Part shown: positions 33,496 to 42,367 of the stretch, piece by piece
Layout: each line of letters opens with the position of its first letter
Position numbering within the stretch: the stretch's first letter is position 1
IMG/VR virus record: IMGVR_UViG_3300035698_019747
Location: 1-64,000 of that record
Direction: 5' to 3' (one strand)
From: a virus
DNA length: 64,000 bases
The notes under the pieces: model-generated
The model's input: the letters and a program-made list of their open reading frames with translations, nothing else
Told to the model about the DNA's origin: nothing
Databases searched by the model: none
Position numbers and translations under genes: made by a program

Positions 33496-33503
33496 TACAT
33501 TTG
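33496..33503 (+). promoter_or_regulatory. TAnnTTTG promoter box (TACATTTG)
   Basis: Host-type -7 box upstream of the CCA-adding enzyme. It lies only 4 bases before an ATG at 33508, which favours the next in-frame ATG at 33535 as the true start. Confidence 0.45.
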
Positions 33504-33534
33504 TAGAATGAAATATATTAGAAACAGAACCGAT

Positions 33535-34632
33535 ATGAATAAAATAGTTATACCAAGTGATGTATTGACATTAAATGATATATTTAATAGAAATGGGCAT
33601 AAGCTATATGTTGTTGGTGGGGCAATTAGAGACTTCATAAAGGGTGATAAACCTAAAGATTATGACCTATGTACTGATGCAGTGCCCGATAGGATAATGG
33701 AAATACTTAAGGATAAATATAAATTCCAATTACAAGGCGAGAGTTTTGGTGTTGTGGTTGTTTACACAGATGAAACACCTGAAGGAATGGAAATTGCCAC
33801 ATTTAGAGAAGATATAACTAAGGGACGCAATCCTGAGGTTAGATTTGGTAATGTAACTATTGAACAAGATGTTAAACGAAGAGACATCACGTTTAATGGT
33901 CTATTTTATGACATTGAGAGTAAAGAGATAATTGATCTAGTTGGTGGCAAGGAAGATCTCTTAAACAAGGTTGTTAGAATGATTGGGAATCCTATGGAAA
34001 GAATTGCTGAAGATCCTCTTAGAATATTTCGTGTGTTTAGATTTGCTACAAGATATGGTAGTATAATTGATAAAGTAACTAAAAATGCTATTCATAAACA
34101 CAATGATATTTCATCTGTTTCTATGGAACGTATTTGGGATACTGAAAATGGGGAGTTTATGAAGAGTTTTAAACAAGCTAAAAACTTCCAACAATACTTG
34201 GACTTATTATCCGAGTTTAATTTATGGGATCAAATATTGCCTGATATGCATGTAAACACAAAAATATCTAATTCAGATAATATTGAGCTAGTTCTTGCAC
34301 AAATGTTTTTGTCAGAGTCAGTTGAAAATATAAACAATCTTCCTATAAGCAGTAAGATTTTAGGAAAAGTTACATTCTTGATTTCTTTATTGAATTTCAG
34401 TTCTGATGACCTGTTAGGTTTTTATAAAACTAGAAAACGCACTGATACTGATAATAAAACCATTAGTACTTGGTTAAATTTAAACAATATATCTGGATTA
34501 GCACGTAAATTTATTAACTTCAAACCTTCTATTAATTCATCTAAAGTTATGAGTGATTTCAACTTAACCCCAAGCAAAGAATTGGGAGATAAAATCAAAG
34601 AATTAGAAATAAATAAGTTTTTAAATAGTTAA
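33535..34632 (+). CDS. cca: CCA-adding tRNA nucleotidyltransferase
   Basis: A 365-aa class II nucleotidyltransferase that adds or repairs the 3' CCA of tRNAs. The head domain has KLYVVGGAIRDFIKG with the catalytic DYDLCTDA (DxD), then EIATFRED, RDITFNGLFYD and the neck AEDPLRIFRVFRFATRYG. The C-terminal body (residues 230-365) is less conserved. The five tRNA genes in this window carry no encoded CCA, so the enzyme is consistent with processing them. The start is moved from 33508 to 33535 because of the promoter position. Confidence 0.93.
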   Translation: MNKIVIPSDVLTLNDIFNRNGHKLYVVGGAIRDFIKGDKPKDYDLCTDAVPDRIMEILKDKYKFQLQGESFGVVVVYTDETPEGMEIATFREDITKGRNPEVRFGNVTIEQDVKRRDITFNGLFYDIESKEIIDLVGGKEDLLNKVVRMIGNPMERIAEDPLRIFRVFRFATRYGSIIDKVTKNAIHKHNDISSVSMERIWDTENGEFMKSFKQAKNFQQYLDLLSEFNLWDQILPDMHVNTKISNSDNIELVLAQMFLSESVENINNLPISSKILGKVTFLISLLNFSSDDLLGFYKTRKRTDTDNKTISTWLNLNNISGLARKFINFKPSINSSKVMSDFNLTPSKELGDKIKELEINKFLNS

Positions 34633-34681
34633 GTGAAGATACAAGATTATGGTCATATTACTAACTTAAAATATTGAATAT

Positions 34682-35245
34682 ATGAATTTACAAGAAAGAT
34701 TTATTATGACTGCTATACGTACTAATAATATTGAGAAAGTAAAAAAGTTACTACTATCGGGCTTTGATCCAAGTGTTGATGATAACTATAGTATTGTAGC
34801 CGCATCTGAACATGGACATATTGAGATAGTTAAATTATTATTACAAGATGATAGAGTTGGTTCTAGTAATGATAATCTTAGTATAAGATTCGCATCTATT
34901 AATGGACATATTGAGATACTTAACCTATTATTACAAGATAATAGGTTTGATCCAAGTGATAGAAGTAATTATGCTATTAGATTGTCAGCTTATAACGGTC
35001 AGACCATGGCAGTTAAACTTTTATTAAAAGATAAAAGAGTTAACCCTAGTGATTGTGGTAATCAAGCTATTATATCAGCATCTAGTTATGGACACCTAGA
35101 GGTAGTTAACCTGTTATTAACAGATAAACGTATAGATATTCATAAACTACTTCAACAAGATATTACTAATAAATTAAGAGAAGAAATAGATGAATACATA
35201 GTTAAACAAAGGCAGATAAATATTGATAAAACATTAGATAAATAA
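34682..35245 (+). CDS. Ankyrin-repeat protein
   Basis: A 187-aa protein with four or five ankyrin repeats, the clearest SEHGHIEIVKLLLQDDRVG, SINGHIEILNLLLQDNRFD, AYNGQTMAVKLLLKDKRVN and SSYGHLEVVNLLLTDKRID. These are regular 33-residue-type units with canonical GHxEVVxLLL helices, capped by a charged C-terminal helix. Likely binds a host protein. It belongs to the + strand run from cca to the exonuclease. Confidence 0.88.
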   Translation: MNLQERFIMTAIRTNNIEKVKKLLLSGFDPSVDDNYSIVAASEHGHIEIVKLLLQDDRVGSSNDNLSIRFASINGHIEILNLLLQDNRFDPSDRSNYAIRLSAYNGQTMAVKLLLKDKRVNPSDCGNQAIISASSYGHLEVVNLLLTDKRIDIHKLLQQDITNKLREEIDEYIVKQRQINIDKTLDK

Positions 35246-35251
35246 ATAAAT

Positions 35252-35917
35252 ATGAAAAGAGGAATAATGTATCTTGATATAGAAACAAGAGGAAAATACC
35301 CAGATTATGGGACTTATTGTATAGAAGATGAAAGAGGCGCAATCCTTTTTAAACAAAAATATGAGAAAACCTTCATCAATGAATATACAACTGTTGAGGA
35401 AGCATATATATCTTTATGTGGATTATTATCTACATATGGGGAAATATGCTGTATCACATTAGGTTTCAGAACAAAAGATGGTTCATTTAATATTAAGTCA
35501 CTATACTCTTATGATGAGGTTGAATTAATCAAAGATTTTAGTGAAACTATTAAAAAAATAGATGATAGTGGGTTTAGTTTAGCTGGGTTTGGGTTATCCA
35601 GATTTGATATACCATGGATAAATAAAAAGTTAATAAAAAATAATATTGAAATACCCCCAATGCTTTCCACATACAATAAGAAGCCATGGGAATATAGTTT
35701 TATAGAGCTTTCCGATATATGGAAATCAGGTAGTTATTATAGTGGAACATTAGATGAAGCTTGCTATGAACTAGGCATAGATTCCCCCAAGAGTGATTTA
35801 TCTGGAAAAGATGTACATAAACACTTTTGGGATAATAAACTAGATGATATTGTCACTTATTGTGAAAAAGATGTATTAGCGACTATTTTATTAGGGGAAA
35901 GATTGCTCAACCCGTAA
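35252..35917 (+). CDS. DnaQ-like 3'-5' exonuclease
   Basis: A 221-aa RNase H-fold exonuclease. ExoI is YLDIETRG (D9, E11), ExoII is in AGFGLSRFDIPWINKK and ExoIII is YCEKDVLAT with the YxxKD-type acidic residue, giving a complete DEDDy-type set. The protein is a free-standing proofreading or repair nuclease, not joined to a polymerase. The start follows the ankyrin stop by 6 bases. Confidence 0.85.
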   Translation: MKRGIMYLDIETRGKYPDYGTYCIEDERGAILFKQKYEKTFINEYTTVEEAYISLCGLLSTYGEICCITLGFRTKDGSFNIKSLYSYDEVELIKDFSETIKKIDDSGFSLAGFGLSRFDIPWINKKLIKNNIEIPPMLSTYNKKPWEYSFIELSDIWKSGSYYSGTLDEACYELGIDSPKSDLSGKDVHKHFWDNKLDDIVTYCEKDVLATILLGERLLNP

Positions 35918-35924
35918 ATTTTCA

Positions 35925-35932
35925 TATATTTG
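35925..35932 (+). promoter_or_regulatory. TAnnTTTG promoter box (TATATTTG)
   Basis: Host-type -7 box, 40 bases upstream of the second 2H phosphoesterase gene. Confidence 0.45.
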
Positions 35933-35971
35933 CCAAGTATAAATTTATATATACTAAAAAATTAGATAAAT

Positions 35972-36676
35972 ATGGAATATAGAGTAGAATATTTGAAAGA
36001 TATATTAAATAATAACTACATTGGGATTAAGTTTCACTACGGCATTGTGATTAAATACCTTAATACTTTAAAGGATATTGTGGACGAGGACTTATATGAA
36101 GAGTTAATCGATAATCAACGAAAGCGTGATAAGCGTTCCACATATACACACCACATGACACTTTTAAGTGTGGGTGAATTTAATAAACTATCAGGTATTT
36201 GGGGGTCTAAATTTATAGATATGATGGAATCCATATTTTCTATGGACATAACAGATTTGAATATAAAGGGTTTAGGTACAGCTACTAGAAATGGTAATAT
36301 TACTTACTTTGTGGTATTGAAATCTGATACATTAGATCAGGCACGGAAGACTTTTGAATTACCCCCTAAAGATTTCCACATAACATTGGGATTTGAAAAG
36401 AAAGATGTATTTGGTGTACGTAAAAACCAAGTGATTAAAACTGTACCTAAATTACAGAGCCTTATCAATAGCTTGACAGAGGAAAAGGGGGATTTAAGTT
36501 GGATATATAGTATCAGCAATTTAAGCCCAGAGTTAAAAAAGATACCTATTGATCAAATAGAATTTGAAAAAAATAGTGTTAGTGAATTTACTGGATATTT
36601 CTCAATTGGACGGTATATGATAGGTATATCTATAATAGAAGATCAATTGAGAATATCAAACTTATACGAAAAATAA
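35972..36676 (+). CDS. 2H phosphoesterase-like protein, second copy
   Basis: A 234-aa protein with two HxT motifs, H61-M-T63 in YTHHMTLLSV and H136-I-T138 in KDFHITLGF, 75 residues apart, as in 2H phosphoesterases. It differs from the 168-aa protein at 6412 in length and sequence; the last 80 residues (LSPELKKIPIDQIEF, FTGYFSIGRYMIGIS) form an additional small domain. It may be an RNA-repair or cyclic-nucleotide phosphodiesterase. A host-type promoter precedes it, as for the other copy. Confidence 0.68.
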   Translation: MEYRVEYLKDILNNNYIGIKFHYGIVIKYLNTLKDIVDEDLYEELIDNQRKRDKRSTYTHHMTLLSVGEFNKLSGIWGSKFIDMMESIFSMDITDLNIKGLGTATRNGNITYFVVLKSDTLDQARKTFELPPKDFHITLGFEKKDVFGVRKNQVIKTVPKLQSLINSLTEEKGDLSWIYSISNLSPELKKIPIDQIEFEKNSVSEFTGYFSIGRYMIGISIIEDQLRISNLYEK

Positions 36677-36686
36677 AAAATTATAC

Positions 36687-36959
36687 ATGAAGAGAAGTTT
36701 CTATTACCTAGAAAGTGAAAAAACCATTGAGGATATATTAGTATATGTCCAAGAATATGAAGATGAGGGTTTAATACAACATTATATAGATTACTCAAAC
36801 TGTATTATAGTAATCAATGACCTAGAAATTGAAGATATAGAAGATTTATATGATCTTCTTGATATAGATGGACTAATTGAAGATTTCGATTATGAAGATG
36901 ATATAGATGATCATAGTTTTGATGATTTCCATAATGATGATGATGATGATGATTTATAA
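36687..36959 (+). CDS. Highly acidic 90-aa protein
   Basis: No recognised domain. The protein becomes progressively acidic, ending in NDDDDDDL from six GAT codons (36936-36953). It contains a strand IIVINDLEIEDIEDLYDLLD. Acidic small phage proteins can act as DNA mimics; there is no direct evidence here. Confidence 0.55.
   Translation: MKRSFYYLESEKTIEDILVYVQEYEDEGLIQHYIDYSNCIIVINDLEIEDIEDLYDLLDIDGLIEDFDYEDDIDDHSFDDFHNDDDDDDL
36936..36953 (+). repeat. (GAT)6 codon repeat
   Basis: Six GAT codons at the end of the acidic 90-aa gene, encoding poly-Asp; one of four such runs in the window. Confidence 0.9.
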
Positions 36960-36968
36960 TATTATGTT

Positions 36969-37148
36969 ATGAGTAGAAAAATAATAAATTTAGAAAAAAT
37001 TTTTGATGCTGATTTAAATGAACATGTGATATGTATTTGTAGTTCAAATGACAATTCTGTTCTTAAAAGGTATGAAACCGTTCAAGAAGCAAGTGATAAA
37101 TTCGAAGAGTTAAAAGATTGTTTAGGACGTAAAATGTTTGAATTATGA
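36969..37148 (+). CDS. Small protein of a paralogous pair (first)
   Basis: A 59-aa product, MSRKIINLEKIFDADL, with a core SSNDNSVLKRYETVQEASDKF resembling the next gene's core. It overlaps the next gene by 4 bases (ATGA), so the two are coupled. Function unknown. Confidence 0.5.
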   Translation: MSRKIINLEKIFDADLNEHVICICSSNDNSVLKRYETVQEASDKFEELKDCLGRKMFEL

Positions 37149-37351
37149 TAAAGGGAGTATTTTTTAAAGACATATCCGCGATATCATGTGGCAGGGGAAC
37201 TAATAGTAAAAAACCAACTATTATAATAACACACATATCTAATAACTCACAAACAGTAATTGAATATAATACAACAGAAGAAATGATGTCTAAGTATAAT
37301 GAATTATTAGATCGTGGTGGTGGGATGGATATGATGATAGAAAAAGAATAA
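37145..37351 (+). CDS. Small protein of a paralogous pair (second)
   Basis: A 68-aa product. Its middle, ISNNSQTVIEYNTTEEMMSKYNELLD, parallels the first protein's SNDNSVLKRYETVQEASDKFEELKD, suggesting a shared small beta-beta-alpha fold. Function unknown. Confidence 0.55.
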   Translation: MIKGVFFKDISAISCGRGTNSKKPTIIITHISNNSQTVIEYNTTEEMMSKYNELLDRGGGMDMMIEKE

Positions 37352-37408
37352 ATAAACTCTTAATTTTTAAACTTTTAATATAAATAATACTATAATAAGA
37401 AAAAAGCT

Positions 37409-37984
37409 ATGGGAAAAAAATTAGAAGTTTATTCTGAATTATTAGATCAAGATGATTTATACGAATTAATAAAGAAATATGCAGAAATAAATGAGGAACA
37501 GGTTCGTCTAAAAAGTGATTCAGACAAAATCAAAAGTGATTTAAGGATAATTGGTAAAGATGAATACTTAGCAGAATATGAGATTAGTGGTAACAATCCT
37601 AATAGCATTATAATAAAGGCACTTTCATCTGAAGGAAATATAGCAGAGTTTTTATTTGTACCAAATGATAAATATCTATCAATTACGGATAAAGAAGAAT
37701 ATGAAAATATATTAAATATATATGGGGATGAATCCATTGATAAAATATCAATTAGTACACTAAACCCAATCATATTAAAGAAGTATCAAAATCAAATAGT
37801 TAACTTATTAAAGAATGCTGATTTCTTAGAAGAACACGAACATGAAGATATTTTAAAAAAAAGTGAAACTTACTCAATAAAAAAAGGTACAATAAATAGA
37901 CTAAATGAATATGAATCAATAACAGAAGCATATAGAGATTTGCGTGTTATTGATAGTATTAAAAGTGCAAAGGTTTTTAAATAA
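37409..37984 (+). CDS. Unknown 191-aa protein
   Basis: No domain recognised. The N-terminal helices (YELIKKYAEINEEQVRLKSD) may form a coiled coil. A central beta segment (AEYEISGNNPNSIIIKALSSEGN) is followed by a C-terminal helical tail. It lies 20 bases before the ClpC-like gene. A near-match to the late motif (TTTTAATATAAATA) lies upstream. Confidence 0.5.
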   Translation: MGKKLEVYSELLDQDDLYELIKKYAEINEEQVRLKSDSDKIKSDLRIIGKDEYLAEYEISGNNPNSIIIKALSSEGNIAEFLFVPNDKYLSITDKEEYENILNIYGDESIDKISISTLNPIILKKYQNQIVNLLKNADFLEEHEHEDILKKSETYSIKKGTINRLNEYESITEAYRDLRVIDSIKSAKVFK

Positions 37985-38004
37985 TTAAACACAAATATAT
38001 ATAT

Positions 38005-40041
38005 ATGAGTTCAGAAAATGAGTATAGTGGGTTTGATCACCCAGATGGTGAGTCCCCTAGAAAAAAAAATGAAAATGAAGGGTCAAGAACCCCCACTTTA
38101 GATAACTTTGGTAAGGATTTATCAAAATTAGCAGAAGATGGTAAGATCGATCCCATAATCGGTAGAGATAATATAATTGAGCGTGTTTCCCAAATTCTAA
38201 GTAGGCGAAAGAAAAATAACCCCATTTTAATTGGTGAACCTGGCGTTGGTAAATCAGCAATAGCAGAAGGTTTAGCAATTCGGATTAAGGATAAGAAAGT
38301 TCCCAGAACATTATTTAATAAGAGAGTCATATCATTAGATATGGGATCACTTGTAGCAGGGACAAAATACCGTGGACAATTTGAGGACAGAATGAAATCA
38401 ATCCTTAATGAGTTGGAGAAAGCAGATGATATTATAATTTTCATTGATGAAATTCACACACTGGTGGGTGCTGGTGGGGCTAGTGGTAGTTTAGATGCTG
38501 CTAATATGATTAAGCCAGCATTAGCGAGAGGACAAATACAATGTATTGGTGCTACAACTATCAATGAGTACCGTGAAAATATAGAAAAAGATGGTGCACT
38601 CGTTAGAAGATTCCAGAAAGTTTTAATTGAACCAACAAGCGTTGAGGATACTAGAAAGATTTTAAATGCAATTAAAAATATATACGAAGAACATCATAAT
38701 GTAGAATATACCCCAGAAGCCATTGAGGCATGCGTTACATTAACAGAACGCTATATCACTGATAGAAACTTACCAGATAAAGCTATTGATGCTTTAGATG
38801 AGGCGGGTAGTCGTGTCAATATACATTCTGATGATGTCCCAATGGACATAATTATCTTAGAAAAGAAGTTAGTATTAATAGCTGAACAAAAAGTTCAAAG
38901 CGTTAAAACACAAAAATATGAAGATGCTGCACAGCTTAGAGATAATGAGAAAGTTCTTTTAAAACTTTTAGAACAACATAAACAAGAGTGGGAAGAAGAT
39001 ATCAAAAAGAATAAAAAACCTGTTGAGGAACACCATATCAGTGAAGTTGTTTCAATGATAACTGGCATTCCCGTTGATAAAATATCTAAACAAGAAAGTA
39101 AGACACTTCAGGATATGGGCACTAAAATAAAGGGCTCTGTCATCGGTCAAGATGATGCGATAGCTAAGGTTGTTAAAGCCATTAAGCGAAACCGAGCAGG
39201 GTTAAAAGACCCAAATAGACCAATTGGTAGTTTTATGTTTCTAGGACCAACAGGTGTTGGTAAAACACAGTTATCTAAAATCATATCAACTCATATGTTC
39301 CAAGGAAGGGATAGTTTAATTAGAATTGATATGAGTGAATATATGGAGAAGTTTTCTGTTAGTAGATTATTAGGTGCACCTCCTGGTTATGTTGGATATG
39401 AAGAAGGCGGTGTTTTAACAGAAGCAGTTAGGAATAAACCATATTCTGTTATTTTATTGGATGAGATTGAGAAAGCACACCCAGACGTATATAATATTCT
39501 ACTTCAAGTTTTAGATGAAGGTCACTTAACTGATAGTATCGGTAGAAAGGTGGATTTCAAAAACACTATAATTATTATGACATCTAATGTTGGTGCGAGA
39601 AAAATTCAACAATTTGGATCAGGTGTCGGTTTTAAAGCTGCTGGACTCGAAGTAGAAAAAAAATCCGAGGATTTAATTAAAACCGAAATGAAGAAATTAT
39701 TTTCACCTGAGTTCTTAAATAGGATAGATGAGGTAATTATATTTAACGCACTTACTGAAAAAGATTTATCAAAAATTGTTAAAATTGAACTTAATATTTT
39801 AGAAGAGAGAGTTTCTGATTTGGGTTATAAAATTAACTTTACTGAAAAGTCGATTGAATATATATGTGAGAAGGGATTTGATCCTGAATATGGTGCTAGA
39901 CCACTCAAGAGAGCTATTCAGAAATATGTTGAAGACCCCATCGCAGAACTTATTATTGATAATCCTGATTTAAGAGAAGGTATCATTAATATAGGGTATT
40001 CTAAAAGGGATAGTGGCAGCTTGACAGTTAAACTTAAATAA
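38005..40041 (+). CDS. ClpC-like AAA+ unfoldase lacking the N-terminal domain
   Basis: A 678-aa double-ring AAA+ unfoldase. D1 starts at about residue 47 with DPIIGRDNIIERV and Walker A GEPGVGKS (77-84), IIFIDEIHTLVGAG is Walker B, and the middle contains a UVR motif (KYEDAAQLRDNEK). D2 has GPTGVGKTQ and VILLDEIEKAHP. A VGF tripeptide in QQFGSGVGFKAAG sits where ClpC proteins carry the ClpP-docking loop. Bacterial ClpC is about 810-850 residues with a two-repeat N domain for substrates or adaptors; here that is replaced by about 35 Ser/Glu/Lys-rich residues. It may redirect the host ClpP protease. A terminator follows. Confidence 0.9.
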   Translation: MSSENEYSGFDHPDGESPRKKNENEGSRTPTLDNFGKDLSKLAEDGKIDPIIGRDNIIERVSQILSRRKKNNPILIGEPGVGKSAIAEGLAIRIKDKKVPRTLFNKRVISLDMGSLVAGTKYRGQFEDRMKSILNELEKADDIIIFIDEIHTLVGAGGASGSLDAANMIKPALARGQIQCIGATTINEYRENIEKDGALVRRFQKVLIEPTSVEDTRKILNAIKNIYEEHHNVEYTPEAIEACVTLTERYITDRNLPDKAIDALDEAGSRVNIHSDDVPMDIIILEKKLVLIAEQKVQSVKTQKYEDAAQLRDNEKVLLKLLEQHKQEWEEDIKKNKKPVEEHHISEVVSMITGIPVDKISKQESKTLQDMGTKIKGSVIGQDDAIAKVVKAIKRNRAGLKDPNRPIGSFMFLGPTGVGKTQLSKIISTHMFQGRDSLIRIDMSEYMEKFSVSRLLGAPPGYVGYEEGGVLTEAVRNKPYSVILLDEIEKAHPDVYNILLQVLDEGHLTDSIGRKVDFKNTIIIMTSNVGARKIQQFGSGVGFKAAGLEVEKKSEDLIKTEMKKLFSPEFLNRIDEVIIFNALTEKDLSKIVKIELNILEERVSDLGYKINFTEKSIEYICEKGFDPEYGARPLKRAIQKYVEDPIAELIIDNPDLREGIINIGYSKRDSGSLTVKLK

Positions 40042-40048
40042 CTAAATT

Positions 40049-40085
40049 AAGTGGGGAATATTAAATATTTCCCACTTTTTTTTTT
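40049..40085 (+). terminator. Rho-independent terminator after the ClpC-like gene
   Basis: Stem AGTGGGGAATATT / AATATTTCCCACT followed by a run of ten T residues. Confidence 0.88.
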
Positions 40086-40096
40086 ATATATAACTT

Positions 40097-40453
40097 ATGT
40101 CAACAACAGTAAATACATTTAAGAGTTTTAATCATATGTCTAATTACCAACACTATAATGATAATTTACCATCAATCAGAGGAATTGAATTAGGAAGAAT
40201 GGTAGATGATATATTCACATATGATGATGGTGATCAAGATGAAATTGATATTGATAATACAGATATTGATAAAGAAATTGAACTTGACCTAGAACCAGAT
40301 AGAAATAATGATGGGTTAGCAATATATGGTGATCAAGATAAAACACCAAGTGAAAATACGCAGCCGTTTGGGTTCGCAACACCCGTACCCAGTTTTGGTA
40401 TGGGTAGTATGTCTTCAATAGCTACTTTTGAGGAATTTAAATTAAAGATGTGA
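40097..40453 (+). CDS. Acidic 118-aa protein with leader-like start
   Basis: The N-terminus MSTTVNTFKSFNHMSN resembles the shared leader in spacing (FKSFN). The middle is Asp/Glu-rich and the C-terminal third is Gly/Pro/Ser-rich low complexity (TPVPSFGMGSMSS). The last residues overlap the convergent gene by 17 bases. A TTTTATATATAA promoter-like stretch lies upstream. Confidence 0.5.
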   Translation: MSTTVNTFKSFNHMSNYQHYNDNLPSIRGIELGRMVDDIFTYDDGDQDEIDIDNTDIDKEIELDLEPDRNNDGLAIYGDQDKTPSENTQPFGFATPVPSFGMGSMSSIATFEEFKLKM

Positions 40454-41372
40454 CTTTCTCATTATTTATATCTTGTTTTAAATCCTTCAAATCATCAATT
40501 ATTTTAGATAAAATGTAATTAGATTCTATTATATCATTCTCTAATATTTGTGTCTTTTTAAATTTATTTATATCTTGTTTTATATAATTCCACCTATTTA
40601 CATCATCTGAACTAACATCTGAATATTTAATTTTATCCAATATAGTTCTATATAAACTCCCCTTTGAACTGTCTATCTCAGATGCCAATTGCTGAATATT
40701 ATCTTCTGAGTTTAAGAATTTATCTTTAAGTCTTAACGGCTCATTTAATAATATTTCTAATTTACAATGTATTGTGCTTATCTCCTTAAATATATCCCTT
40801 ATTATAATCACATTTAATCTATTATATTCTTGATCACATATCTTAACCAACTCATTTAACGTTTTAATTTGATTATCTTTAATACTAGTATATTCACAAA
40901 AATCTATAAGATATTTATCAACATTTTTATATTTAATATTTAATTCCTCAATACATTTAATAGAGCGTTTATACAGTGTTCTATATTTAGATTTTTTTCC
41001 TTTAAAACTATTACTGAAAACTTTATAATTATCCATTAATCTCAAATTTTGCATTAATGTCATGTATATACTATCAGTTTTTTTATACAGTTCTTCATAT
41101 TTTATTAAGTTTTTTGTAGATGGATTTATTTCATCTAATTTAACCCTTTTTATTCTATATTTTTTTATTAAAATATCAATATATGGTTCTTTATCCCTAG
41201 ATACTAACTCACTCTCAATTTCATTAATAACCTTATTTATCTTCTCCTCTAATTTATTTATGAATATTTTATTATATTTCCTTTCTTTTGAAAATTTTAA
41301 TTTATAGTATAAAAATAACCCAGTGAATGCTAATATGATTACTGTGATTATGGGATATAAAGTTGGACTCAT
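40437..41372 (-). CDS. Single-pass membrane coiled-coil protein
   Basis: A 311-aa protein. Residues 5-23 (LYPIITVIILAFTGLFLYY) form one N-terminal transmembrane helix. The remaining 285 residues are a lysine-rich helical, coiled-coil region with little beta structure, predicted to face the cytoplasm or periplasm. No family assigned; the topology recalls EzrA-like or phage membrane scaffold proteins, but similarity is only in layout. Confidence 0.6.
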   Translation of the reverse strand: MSPTLYPIITVIILAFTGLFLYYKLKFSKERKYNKIFINKLEEKINKVINEIESELVSRDKEPYIDILIKKYRIKRVKLDEINPSTKNLIKYEELYKKTDSIYMTLMQNLRLMDNYKVFSNSFKGKKSKYRTLYKRSIKCIEELNIKYKNVDKYLIDFCEYTSIKDNQIKTLNELVKICDQEYNRLNVIIIRDIFKEISTIHCKLEILLNEPLRLKDKFLNSEDNIQQLASEIDSSKGSLYRTILDKIKYSDVSSDDVNRWNYIKQDINKFKKTQILENDIIESNYILSKIIDDLKDLKQDINNEKVTSLI

Positions 41373-41455
41373 TATTAATATTATTTATTTTAATTATATA
41401 TAAAATTATCAGAGCCATATGTTAAACATAATCAGCCACTTTATATATAATACAT

Positions 41456-41989
41456 ATGAAAAATAAAGTAATATTAGTAGGACATGGTGGTAGTGGTAAA
41501 GACCACTTAGTAAAATACTTAAATGACAAAGGATTTATGAAAAATATTGGGTACACTACTCGCCCAATTAGATCAGGGGAGACTGATGGTAAAGACTATT
41601 ACTACATTTCAAATGAATCATTTCAACAAAAAATAAATGATAATTTCTGGCACGAATATAATATTTTTGTGCCAGAAAAAGAATGGTACTATGGTTCTTC
41701 CATTGAGCAATTTAAAGAAAAAAATCTTTTTATAAAGGAACCAATTGGTATATTAAAATTGACTACTACTCAACGTGCACAATCTATGATAATTTTTATA
41801 AATATAAATGAGGGCACGAGAAGAGAACGGATGTTATCTAGGGGGAGTGATGATTCGGTCACTAGGCGAATAAATGGTGATAGAAAAGATTTCAAAGACT
41901 ATAATGATTTTGATTTAGAAATAATTAACCCATATTTTAAATGTGATGAAGTATACGAGGACATAATTAATTATTTAAAAAACTCTTGA
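41456..41989 (+). CDS. gmk: Guanylate kinase-like protein
   Basis: A 177-aa nucleotide kinase. LVGHGGSGKDHL is the P-loop (GxxGxGK), IGYTTRPIRSGETDGKDYYYIS is the highly characteristic guanylate kinase GMP-binding block (TTRPxRxGExdGxDYxF), and RRERMLSRGSDD near the C-terminus the lid. It phosphorylates GMP to GDP. Together with IMPDH/GMPR, thymidylate synthase and ribonucleotide reductase it supports dNTP supply. Its 3' end overlaps the 131-aa gene by 23 bases. Confidence 0.82.
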   Translation: MKNKVILVGHGGSGKDHLVKYLNDKGFMKNIGYTTRPIRSGETDGKDYYYISNESFQQKINDNFWHEYNIFVPEKEWYYGSSIEQFKEKNLFIKEPIGILKLTTTQRAQSMIIFININEGTRRERMLSRGSDDSVTRRINGDRKDFKDYNDFDLEIINPYFKCDEVYEDIINYLKNS

Positions 41990-42362
41990 AATCCTTAACC
42001 TTACCCACACCCAAAGTGTCCTTTATCTTATTTACCCTAGCCATAAACTTAGTATCAACTTTCATTTTATCCATTTTAGTGAATTTATTACCTGTCATCC
42101 CACCCGCGTTTTTAGTATAAGTATTGAAGGGTATACCCACATCACCACTACCTGCTTCTGAACCCTTTGGATCACCTGGAATAGGTGAAACGGTCGCATT
42201 CTTGATAGCACCCATACCAGATACATTACCATTATTAGCATATGCGACACCACCATTACTAGCATCAGAAGTAGTAGCACCAGAGTCACCACCCCCATCT
42301 TCTTCATTTATCCTGTTCTCATATTCTGAGTAATATTTTATTTGGTTTTTAGTTGTTTTCAT
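41967..42362 (-). CDS. Gly/Asn-rich protein with INE leader
   Basis: A 131-aa protein. The leader is longer than usual, MKTTKNQIKYYSEYENRINE then EDGGG; INE|E fits the [LI]xE pattern but with Glu after. A Gly/Ala/Asn/Ser-rich segment (residues 25-80) follows, then a basic helical C-terminus. Similar in composition to the 132-aa protein at 15445. Probably a virion-associated protein with a disordered body. Confidence 0.55.
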   Translation of the reverse strand: MKTTKNQIKYYSEYENRINEEDGGGDSGATTSDASNGGVAYANNGNVSGMGAIKNATVSPIPGDPKGSEAGSGDVGIPFNTYTKNAGGMTGNKFTKMDKMKVDTKFMARVNKIKDTLGVGKVKDFKSFLNN

Positions 42363-42367
42363 AATTT

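Noticed and set aside
33508-33534. Upstream ATG for the CCA enzyme
   Set aside because: It lies 4 bases after a promoter -7 box and would be at or before the transcription start.
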